Positions 1 through 6,030 of a DNA stretch of 6,902 bases are shown one piece after another (positions within the stretch are counted from its first letter, which is position 1; the number at the start of each line of letters is the position of its first letter). Where the stretch lies: the NCBI GenBank assembly GCA_030635465.1, contig DAOVYU010000052.1, forward strand, positions 1 to 6,902, given 5' to 3'. Position numbers and translations under genes: made by a program. Source of the DNA: Bacteroidales bacterium. Its GTDB lineage: Bacteria; Bacteroidota; Bacteroidia; Bacteroidales; JAADJA01. The notes beneath the pieces were generated by a model that was not told the origin of the DNA, searched no databases, and saw only the letters and a list, made by a program, of their open reading frames with translations.

Positions 1-337
1 AAAATAAAATCCCTGTTTCTGGTACACTTAACTCTGTTTTGGGGATATGCAGGATAGCATACAAATCATTTTCTGAGATATTCTTTTTAGCAGTTTCCAG
101 GTCTTCTTCAAGAGGAATGAATAAAAGATTATCGGTATTTTCAAATGAATCAATAAATAATCCTGTTTCATCAATTATTCCTATAGTTTTGATATCTCCT
201 TCCATTTGAGCCACATAGATAGGTACAATAAACAAAGCTGCCATTAATAAAGGACCGAGTAAAGTCATAATAACAAATGACTTCTTTTTTACACGGGTCA
301 AATATTCACGTTTTATAATTAATGGAATTTTGTTCAT
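1..337 (-). CDS. ABC-2 type exporter permease, NatB-like (N-terminal part, runs off window)
   Basis: Only the first 112 codons are inside the window; the gene continues past base 1. The protein starts MNKIPLIIKREYLTRVKKKS, the basic cytoplasmic N-terminus typical of ABC-2 permeases of the NatB/YhaP kind (ABC2_membrane_3). A first membrane segment follows at about residues 22-44 (VIMTLLGPLLMAALFIVPIY). From about residue 45 the chain is soluble and mixed alpha/beta (GIIDETG, then YAILHIP), which fits the large extracytoplasmic domain these permeases have between membrane segments 1 and 2. The ATG is 9 bases after the stop of the ATPase gene, with only A-rich sequence before it, so the two are almost certainly co-transcribed and form one transporter in the inner membrane. 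The substrate cannot be read from sequence; sodium export is known for the namesake NatAB, but this is not evidence for it here. The family call is firm and the substrate is unknown. Confidence 0.85.
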   Translation of the reverse strand, partial: MNKIPLIIKREYLTRVKKKSFVIMTLLGPLLMAALFIVPIYVAQMEGDIKTIGIIDETGLFIDSFENTDNLLFIPLEEDLETAKKNISENDLYAILHIPKTELSVPETGILF

Positions 338-346
338 TTTTTTAAA

Positions 347-1270
347 CTATATAGTATTTCCTTTAACTTTAGAAATAAAGATATCATTCATTGTTGGTAA
401 TATTTCATTAAATGAGATTACCGTTACACAAGGCAGGATCAGAGACAATAAATCGTTTTGATCTTTACCATTTAATAATTTAATCTTAGCTATGTGAAAG
501 TCCTCAATTAAATTATCACTAATAATTTCGAAATCTTTTCCAAGAATGGAATCAATATCTTTCTTTGCATTGGTATATGAAAGTTCAAAAGTATTTGACT
601 TGTATTCCTGTTTAATGGCTTTAACACTTCCATCCAAAATCTTCTTAGCATTATCAATCAAGGCAATATGATCACATAATTCTTCAACAGATTCCATATT
701 GTGGGTAGAAAAAATAATTGTAGCACCGCGTTCCTTAATAGCTAAAATCTCATCTTTCAGGAGGTTTACATTGATGGGATCAAATCCGCTGAAAGGTTCA
801 TCAAAAATGATCAACTCCGGTTCATGAATAACAGTTACAATAAACTGGACTTTCTGCTGCATTCCTTTCGACAGTTCCTCTACCTTTTTATTCCACCAGG
901 GTTGGATCTCAAATTTCTCGAACCAGAACTTTAGTTTTTTTTGGGCTTCGGATTTTGAGAGGCCTTTTAACTGAGCCAGATATAATGCCTGCTCACCAAC
1001 CTTCATTTTCTTATATAAACCTCTTTCTTCAGGTAAATAGCCAATTTGATGAATGTGTCGAGGTTGTAATTTATCTGATTGAAAAAAAAGCTGGCCACTA
1101 TCGGGTGCAGTAATCTGATTGATGATTCTGATCAGGGTAGTTTTGCCAGCACCATTTGGGCCTAATAATCCAAAAATACTATTTTCAGGCACTACAATAC
1201 TAACCTGATCAAGTGCTTTATGATTGGCGAATTGTTTGGTTACATCTTTGGCCTCAAATAGGACAGCCAT
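347..1270 (-). CDS. ABC transporter ATP-binding protein, NatA-like
   Basis: This is a complete 307-residue nucleotide-binding subunit of an exporter. It should bind ATP at the cytoplasmic face of the inner membrane and drive the permease encoded 9 bases downstream. Visible motifs are Walker A GPNGAGKT (37-44), signature LSKGMQQ (133-139), Walker B LIIFDEP (153-159), D-loop SGFD (161-164) and the switch histidine in STH (188-190). The usual Q-loop region reads GYLPEERGLY (77-86), so the conserved glutamine is replaced, and the signature is LSKGM rather than LSGGQ. Both variants are familiar in the NatA/DUF4162 branch and do not suggest loss of activity. Residues from about 220 to 307 form a C-terminal extension matching the DUF4162 type of tail. 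The ATG gives MAVLFEAKDVTKQF, the normal beginning of this fold. The gene lies 34 bases downstream of dnaJ with no hairpin between. An ATPase for a different ABC-2 exporter is the only real alternative. Confidence 0.93.
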   Translation of the reverse strand: MAVLFEAKDVTKQFANHKALDQVSIVVPENSIFGLLGPNGAGKTTLIRIINQITAPDSGQLFFQSDKLQPRHIHQIGYLPEERGLYKKMKVGEQALYLAQLKGLSKSEAQKKLKFWFEKFEIQPWWNKKVEELSKGMQQKVQFIVTVIHEPELIIFDEPFSGFDPINVNLLKDEILAIKERGATIIFSTHNMESVEELCDHIALIDNAKKILDGSVKAIKQEYKSNTFELSYTNAKKDIDSILGKDFEIISDNLIEDFHIAKIKLLNGKDQNDLLSLILPCVTVISFNEILPTMNDIFISKVKGNTI

Positions 1271-1304
1271 TTATTTAGTATTTAATTAAAATATTTTTAC
1301 TTAT

Positions 1305-2468
1305 TTATTGTGTAAAATATTCTCGCATCCTGGAAAAGAAACTTTTATCTTTTGCAGTTGGATCGGGAATAAAATTAGGTGATTTACCCAACTTCTCCAA
1401 AATTTCGCGTTCTTCTTTTGATACACTCTTGGGGGTCCACACATTTATATTTACAAGTAAATCCCCACTTCCATAAGAATTCAATGAAGGCAATCCTTTG
1501 CCTTTTAGTCTTAAAACTTTACCTGCTTGTGTTCCGGGGGTAATCTTAATGCGTGCTTTTCCTTCTAATGTAGGCACATCAATTGTTGCACCAAGTGAAG
1601 CATCTGTAATACTGATAAAAACATCATGTAACAAATTTCTACCATCTCTTAAAAAATTCTCATCCTCCTGTTCTTCAATTAGAATGATCAAATCACCTGC
1701 TACTCCTGCCCGTGCGCCAGCATTTCCTTTGCCACTCATGGATAATTGCATTCCATCTTCAACTCCGGCAGGAATTTTTATGCTGATAACCTCTTCACCT
1801 TTTACAATACCATCACCTGTACATGCAGGGCATTTGTTGACAATTGTCTGACCTTCTCCACCACAAGTAGGACAAGTAGAGGATGTCTGCATTTGACCCA
1901 GGAAAGTATTGGTTACCCTGGTTACAGAGCCTGTACCGTGACATGTGCCGCATGATGAGTATGAGGAACCACCTTTCGATCCGGTACCACTACAGGTATT
2001 ACAGCCAACATATTTATTAACCTTTATTTTTTTCTCAGCTCCTTTTGCAATCTCAGCAAGGGTAAGGTTAACTTTAACCCTCAGGTTTGAACCTTTATTG
2101 ACCCTTCTTCGCCTTTGTCTTGTTCCACTGCTAAATCCACCAAATCCACCGAAACCTCCTCCAAATGCATCTCCGAAAATGTCACCAAACTGGCTGAAAA
2201 TATCATCCATTGACATATGATATCCGTTAGCACCAGCAGCTCCTCCAACACCTGCATGTCCGAATTGATTATAGCGTTGACGTTTTTCAGCATTGCTTAA
2301 TACTTCGTATGATTCCGCGGCTTCTTTAAATTTTTCTTCAGCTTCTTTATTATCCGGATTTTTATCGGGATGGAATTTCAAAGCCATTTGACGGTAAGCT
2401 TTTTTTATTTCACTTTCCGAAGCATCTTTTGAAACCCCTAGAACCTCGTAATAATCTCTTTTTGACAT
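1305..2468 (-). CDS. dnaJ: chaperone protein DnaJ (Hsp40, full-length class A)
   Basis: This 387-residue cytoplasmic co-chaperone delivers unfolded clients to DnaK and stimulates its ATPase. The J domain is at about 4-70 with the essential HPD triad at 33-35. A glycine/phenylalanine-rich linker follows (about 71-116, including FGGGFGGFGGFSSG). The zinc domain carries four complete CxxCxGxG modules: CNTCSGTG (156-163), CGTCHGTG (173-180), CPTCGGEG (199-206) and CPACTGDG (213-220), enough for two zinc ions. The C-terminal substrate-binding and dimerisation domains occupy about 225-345, with a conserved GDLL turn near 336 and a variable tail ending in SRMREYFTQ. Length and order match class A DnaJ, as opposed to CbpA-type proteins without zinc fingers. 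The start MSKRDYYEVLGV is the canonical family start. It sits 62 bases downstream of grpE, which supports a shared chaperone operon. Nothing appears truncated or missing. Confidence 0.98.
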   Translation of the reverse strand: MSKRDYYEVLGVSKDASESEIKKAYRQMALKFHPDKNPDNKEAEEKFKEAAESYEVLSNAEKRQRYNQFGHAGVGGAAGANGYHMSMDDIFSQFGDIFGDAFGGGFGGFGGFSSGTRQRRRRVNKGSNLRVKVNLTLAEIAKGAEKKIKVNKYVGCNTCSGTGSKGGSSYSSCGTCHGTGSVTRVTNTFLGQMQTSSTCPTCGGEGQTIVNKCPACTGDGIVKGEEVISIKIPAGVEDGMQLSMSGKGNAGARAGVAGDLIILIEEQEDENFLRDGRNLLHDVFISITDASLGATIDVPTLEGKARIKITPGTQAGKVLRLKGKGLPSLNSYGSGDLLVNINVWTPKSVSKEEREILEKLGKSPNFIPDPTAKDKSFFSRMREYFTQ

Positions 2469-2530
2469 GCTATATATTTGCCGTTATTGTGTTCTGTTAT
2501 TATAATACAATTTGGAATAGTTTGTTAAGC

Positions 2531-3136
2531 CTATTGCCCAATTACAACTTTTGAAAACCGGATGACTTTGTCATGCAATTGATATCCTTTTTCAATTTCA
2601 TCCACAACTTTACCTTTCAGATCATCAGAAGGAGCAGGGATTTGCGTAATTGCTTCATGAAAATCAGTATCAAACTCATTGCCTTGAGTTTCGATGGGTT
2701 TTAATCCCTTTTTCTCTAAAGTGTTCTTGAATTTGTTATAAATCAAGTCCATTCCATCTTTGATGGTATCACAATCTTCGGATGCTTCATTTGATTTAAT
2801 AGCACGTTCAAAATCATCCAATACGGGTAATAAATCAATAATTATTTCTTCGGAAGCTGTTTTACTTAATTCAATCCGTTCCTTAATCGTTCTTTTCCTA
2901 TAATTGTCAAATTCAGAATAGAGTCTTAAATATTTATCATTGATTTCATTCACTTTTTCTTCCAACTCTTTTTCCTTAGATACTTTTGTCTTTTTTGCAG
3001 CACGTTTCTTTTTTGATGAACTTTCTTCTTTCTCTTCTAGTTCAATTGAAGATTCCTTAGTTGATTCAGGGGTCTTCGCATTTTCCTGAACTTCATTGTC
3101 TGCTTCTTTTATATCCTGTTTTTTCTTTTTTGTCAT
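2531..3136 (-). CDS. grpE: nucleotide exchange factor GrpE
   Basis: GrpE is the cytoplasmic dimeric factor that releases ADP from DnaK. The protein has 201 residues. Residues 1-55 are a low-complexity, highly charged extension (MTKKKKQ, then runs of E, S and K), probably disordered. From about 56 a long helix begins (EKELEEKVNEINDKYLRLYS), leading into EFDNYRKR (75-82) and LLPVLDDFERAI (102-113), both GrpE hallmarks. The C-terminal beta domain contains FDTDFHEAI (155-163) and a match to the GrpE signature ending GYQLHDKVIRFSKVVI (184-199). The ATG chosen is the first in frame and gives a normal family length. The gene is the first of the minus-strand grpE-dnaJ-ABC cluster; the terminator at 3293-3323 separates it from hppA, so its promoter should lie in 3137-3292. 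dnaK is not in the window, which is common where grpE-dnaJ and dnaK are unlinked. Confidence 0.97.
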   Translation of the reverse strand: MTKKKKQDIKEADNEVQENAKTPESTKESSIELEEKEESSSKKKRAAKKTKVSKEKELEEKVNEINDKYLRLYSEFDNYRKRTIKERIELSKTASEEIIIDLLPVLDDFERAIKSNEASEDCDTIKDGMDLIYNKFKNTLEKKGLKPIETQGNEFDTDFHEAITQIPAPSDDLKGKVVDEIEKGYQLHDKVIRFSKVVIGQ

Positions 3137-3190
3137 TCGTCAATCAATCGTTAAAATAAAATTTATGATTTCTTAGCGTCGGATGTCTAT

Positions 3191-3223
3191 CAAATGTTTT
3201 GCCAATATTGATTTTGCGTCAAT
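3191..3223 (-). promoter_or_regulatory. possible grpE promoter (Bacteroidota-type -33/-7)
   Basis: On the minus strand, ATTG (3223-3220) is followed after 21 bases by AACATTTG (3198-3191). These resemble the TTTG and TAnnTTTG elements of Bacteroidota housekeeping promoters, with one mismatch in each. Transcription would begin near 3185, giving a leader of about 50 bases before the grpE ATG. The location is right, because a terminator for hppA lies just upstream and grpE needs its own start. A second, perfect TAnnTTTG match (TAATTTTG, 3268-3261) has no partner at the correct distance. The match is weak, so this is a candidate only. Confidence 0.35.
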
Positions 3224-3229
3224 GTGGCA
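3200..3229. promoter_or_regulatory. imperfect inverted repeat upstream of grpE, candidate heat-shock operator
   Basis: The arms TGCCAATATTGA (3200-3211) and TCAATGTGGCA (3219-3229) pair as two 5-bp blocks (TGCCA/TGGCA and ATTGA/TCAAT) around a 7-base centre, with a 2-by-1 mismatch between the blocks. The dyad covers the putative -33 element and spacer of grpE, where a repressor would block the promoter. The right arm on the minus strand also reads CTGCCACATTGACG, itself close to a TGYCA-N3-TGRCR pattern. It is not the CIRCE (HrcA) sequence. The structure is seen directly; the regulatory role is inference. Confidence 0.4.
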
Positions 3230-3292
3230 GATAACAAAATGTGATACTAAATATGGGTGACAAAATTAATGAGGATTGGGTTGAATGGCCAT

Positions 3293-3323
3293 AAAAAAAG
3301 CTCCGTGATTAAACGGAGCTTTT
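3293..3323 (-). terminator. intrinsic terminator of hppA
   Basis: Perfect 11-bp arms AAAAGCTCCGT (3296-3306) and ACGGAGCTTTT (3313-3323) enclose a 6-base loop. Read on the minus strand the hairpin is followed by seven T residues (the A run at 3293-3299), partly shared with the stem. It lies 19 bases beyond the hppA stop codon and ahead of grpE on the same strand, so it isolates the two transcription units. On the plus strand only four T follow, and no plus-strand gene ends here. Confidence 0.9.
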
Positions 3324-3342
3324 ATCTTGTCAATATCTAATT

Positions 3343-5772
3343 TTATTCTATTATGCGCATTTTGTAAAACGACCTGTAAACAAAAAATAATGCAACGGCC
3401 AGGAAAAAATATCCAATGTAAGGCGCTATACTTCTGAATTGAGGGGCTATTGCAATCTCCATAGCTAACAAACCGAACAATGTAGTAAATTTAATTACAG
3501 GATTTAATGCGACAGAGGAAGTGTCTTTGTACGGATCACCTACCGTATCACCTACTATCGAAGCAGCATGCAATTCTGTTCCTTTTTCTTGCATGTCTAC
3601 TTCAACCACTTTTTTGGCATTATCCCAGGCACCACCAGCATTGGCCATAAAAAGAGCCTGGAATAATCCGAAAAATGCAATGGAAAGTAGATAACTTATA
3701 AATAGGGAAACAGGGGCATTTGAATGGACAGGAGATGATATGAAAGCAAATGCCAAAGCAAAAGAGAAAATAGCAATAAAAATATTCCACATCCCTTTTT
3801 GAGCATATTGGGTACATATTTTAACCACCTGACGTGATTTCTCCACATCGGCTTTTTTTGGTGCATTGGGATCAAGGTTAATATTATGCTTAATAAACTC
3901 AACAGCTCTTGCAGCTCCTGTTGTAACAGCCTGAATTGAAGCGCCTGTAAACCAGTAAATGACTGCACCGCCAAGCAAGAATCCCATAACAGTATATGGA
4001 TTAAGCAGGTTTAAGATTTCAGCGGGATCTATACCAAGTGTATGTTTAATAACCAGGATAAGTGAGAAGATCATGGTAGTAGCTCCCATAACAGCAGTAC
4101 CAATCAATACGGGCTTTGCTGTTGCTTTAAACGTATTTCCTGCACCGTCATTGGCTTCCAGATAGTATTTTGATTTTTCAAAATCAGGTGTAAAGCCAAA
4201 TTCTTTTTCAATTTCAGGAGTCACTTCCTTTTGGTTTTCTTCAATAAGTGAAAGTTCATAGATGGATTGTGCATTATCAGTTACAGGGCCGTAGCTGTCA
4301 ACAGCTATTGTTACTGGACCCATTCCCAACATACCGAACGCTACCAAACCAAATGCAAAAATAGAAGGAAATATCATGAAATTGTCAAGGCCGTAAGTGC
4401 TTGCAAAATAAGCAATAGACATCAATAAAAAGAATACCATTCCTATCCAGAATGCGCTGAAATTACCGGATACCAAACCAGATAAAATATTTAAAGAAGC
4501 TCCGCCTTTTTTTGAGGCCTCTACCACTTCTTTGACGTGGGTGGATTTTGGGCTGGTGAACATTTTTGTAAATTCAGGAATCAAAGCAGCTCCCAATGTG
4601 CCAGCACTAATAATGACCGAAAGGGAAATCCAGAGGTTATCCGGCAGGCTTCCGATAAGTAAATAACTGGCTGCAAAAGTAATAATGATTGAAAATATGG
4701 ATGTTATCCAAACCAGTGATGTAAGCGGTTTTTCAAAATCAAGGTCATCTGCATTTTGATATTTCGCTTTGGTCAGGAATCCGTTTATCCAAAAAGACAA
4801 AATAGAGGTAACAATCATTAAAATACGCATTACAAATATCCATGACAACAATTGAATCTGGTACTCAACATTGGTTATAGCCAACAATATAAATGCGATC
4901 AAAGCAACACCGGTCACTCCATATGTTTCAAACCCATCTGCGGTTGGTCCAACACTATCACCTGCATTATCACCAACACAGTCAGCTATAGTACCTGGAT
5001 TTCTTGGGTCATCTTCCCCAATTTTAAAGATTACTTTCATTAAGTCAGATCCGATATCAGCAATTTTTGTAAAAATTCCACCTGCTATCCTCAATGCTGA
5101 AGCGCCAAGCGATTCACCAATAGCAAAACCAATAAAGCTGGCGCCTGCATATTCACCTGGAACAAACAACAGGATAATTAACATTATCATTAACTCAAGT
5201 GATACCAGTACGACACCGATACTCATCCCGGCACCTAATGGAATATTCAGCAATTTGATCGGTTTTCTTTCCAGGGAAGCAAAAGCCATTCTTGAATTAG
5301 CTAATGTATTCATCCTGATGCCAAACCATGCTACACTGTAAGAACCTAAGATCCCTACAATTGTCCAACCTAAAATCATTAGCACGCCACCGAAACCAAA
5401 AGCATTTTCGAAATGAGTTTCTCCAGTTTGTGGGTCAACAACTTCGTGCTGCGACAAAAACCCAAAATAAAAAGCCACTGCTGCACCAATAAATAAAAAC
5501 AGAATAGCAAGAAATTTACCTTGCTGAATCAAATAGGTTTTACCTGTTTCATAAATTACATGGGCGACATCCAGCATCGATTGATGAGCTCTGATTTTTT
5601 TAACTTTCATAAACTGGAATAAACCGAACATAAAGCCAGCAAATGTTATTAAGAAACCCCAGTACAAAATTGTTTCTGATTTAATACCTGCTGGTATAAC
5701 CAAATCAGCTTCACTTGCAAAGGATAATACAGGAATTGAGAAAATTCCAAAAAGTGTTAGTAATCTTTTCAT
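3343..5772 (-). CDS. hppA: membrane-bound ion-translocating pyrophosphatase (H+-PPase type)
   Basis: This complete 809-residue inner-membrane pump hydrolyses pyrophosphate with magnesium and exports protons (or possibly sodium), recovering energy from biosynthetic PPi. The core motifs are present: GGIFTKIADIGSDL (231-244), EDDPRNP (253-259), IADCVGDNAGD (262-272), NAGGAWDNAKK (711-721) and VGDTVGDPYKDTS (740-752). Many hydrophobic segments fit the roughly 16-helix fold. The N-terminus MKRLLTLFGIFSIPVLSFAS looks like a signal peptide or extra helix, with a possible cut after SFA (17-19). The motif GNTFKATAK (545-553) has lysine 549 at the position where lysine replaces the potassium cofactor, so potassium independence is predicted. 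Glutamates 220 and 282 are candidates for the ion gate. The loop 507-544 appears longer than in many relatives. The gene has its own terminator and is a single-gene unit, divergent from the BFN gene. Family certain; ion specificity inferred. Confidence 0.96.
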   Translation of the reverse strand: MKRLLTLFGIFSIPVLSFASEADLVIPAGIKSETILYWGFLITFAGFMFGLFQFMKVKKIRAHQSMLDVAHVIYETGKTYLIQQGKFLAILFLFIGAAVAFYFGFLSQHEVVDPQTGETHFENAFGFGGVLMILGWTIVGILGSYSVAWFGIRMNTLANSRMAFASLERKPIKLLNIPLGAGMSIGVVLVSLELMIMLIILLFVPGEYAGASFIGFAIGESLGASALRIAGGIFTKIADIGSDLMKVIFKIGEDDPRNPGTIADCVGDNAGDSVGPTADGFETYGVTGVALIAFILLAITNVEYQIQLLSWIFVMRILMIVTSILSFWINGFLTKAKYQNADDLDFEKPLTSLVWITSIFSIIITFAASYLLIGSLPDNLWISLSVIISAGTLGAALIPEFTKMFTSPKSTHVKEVVEASKKGGASLNILSGLVSGNFSAFWIGMVFFLLMSIAYFASTYGLDNFMIFPSIFAFGLVAFGMLGMGPVTIAVDSYGPVTDNAQSIYELSLIEENQKEVTPEIEKEFGFTPDFEKSKYYLEANDGAGNTFKATAKPVLIGTAVMGATTMIFSLILVIKHTLGIDPAEILNLLNPYTVMGFLLGGAVIYWFTGASIQAVTTGAARAVEFIKHNINLDPNAPKKADVEKSRQVVKICTQYAQKGMWNIFIAIFSFALAFAFISSPVHSNAPVSLFISYLLSIAFFGLFQALFMANAGGAWDNAKKVVEVDMQEKGTELHAASIVGDTVGDPYKDTSSVALNPVIKFTTLFGLLAMEIAIAPQFRSIAPYIGYFFLAVALFFVYRSFYKMRIIE

Positions 5773-6030
5773 ATCTAAGTTTTTAAATTTAAAATTAGCC
5801 GGCTAAAATAAGAAGTATTTTATTAATATCGACTTTAAATAATTAAATGTATCGATTCCCAGTAGTTGATATGAAACTATAAATTACTGCAACTTCTGAT
5901 ATGCCGCAAAGAGTTGTTACCGTTAAAGTTGTTAATAATTTTTTAATTTTATTATTAAAAACAAAAAGGGGATACAAAATAATTAATACTTTTATCTCAT
6001 CAATTTATTGAAAAAGCTGACAATTTTGGG
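5773..6030. other. divergent intergenic region between hppA and the BFN gene
   Basis: This 258-base, very AT-rich stretch separates two genes transcribed away from each other, so it must hold both promoters. No coding potential or RNA gene is visible. It contains two abutting palindromes near hppA (5781-5806), a direct repeat AGTTGTTA at 5912-5919 and 5927-5934, and an AT-only inverted repeat (TTAATAAT at 5932-5939, ATTATTAA at 5951-5958). TACTTTTA at 5987-5994 resembles a -7 element for the plus-strand gene but lacks a -33 partner at the expected spacing. I found no convincing promoter for hppA. Confidence 0.6.
5781..5806. promoter_or_regulatory. tandem palindromes in the hppA leader, candidate operator
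   Basis: A perfect 14-base palindrome, TTTTAAATTTAAAA (5781-5794), directly abuts a perfect 12-base palindrome, TTAGCCGGCTAA (5795-5806). The second is GC-centred inside otherwise AT-rich DNA, so it stands out more than the first. Both lie 9-34 bases upstream of the hppA start, where a bound protein or a leader hairpin could affect expression. The symmetry is seen directly; a regulatory role is inferred, and I do not recognise a known regulator site. Confidence 0.35.

Noticed and set aside
1498..2220. Several plus-strand open frames opposite dnaJ, including a 117-codon and a 91-codon one
   Set aside because: All overlap strongly conserved dnaJ domains, and their proline- and cysteine-rich products mirror the glycine-rich linker and zinc repeats on the other strand.
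2103..2260. Glycine/phenylalanine-coding repeats in dnaJ as a possible DNA repeat element
   Set aside because: The repetition is explained by the normal G/F-rich linker of DnaJ.
2469..2530. TATAAT-like sequence between grpE and dnaJ as an internal promoter
   Set aside because: The stretch is AT-rich, has no Bacteroidota -33/-7 pair at correct spacing, and the short gap fits a simple operon.
3261..3268. Perfect TAnnTTTG match on the minus strand as the grpE promoter
   Set aside because: No TTTG-like -33 element lies about 19-21 bases upstream, and it would give a leader of over 100 bases; the weaker pair at 3191-3223 fits position better.
3137..3292. CIRCE element upstream of grpE
   Set aside because: No TTAGCACTC-N9-GAGTGCTAA or close variant is present in this stretch.
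3620..3974. Two short minus-strand frames inside hppA in other reading frames
   Set aside because: They overlap conserved pyrophosphatase sequence in the correct frame, and nothing suggests a frameshift.
4871..5341. 156-codon plus-strand open frame opposite hppA
   Set aside because: It lies entirely antisense to a well-conserved gene, its protein is rich in Ile, Pro, Ala and Ser as expected from the reverse reading of membrane-protein codons, and it matches no recognisable family.
5932..5958. AT-only inverted repeat as a terminator
   Set aside because: It has no GC pairs in the stem, lies between divergent gene starts, and no gene ends there.
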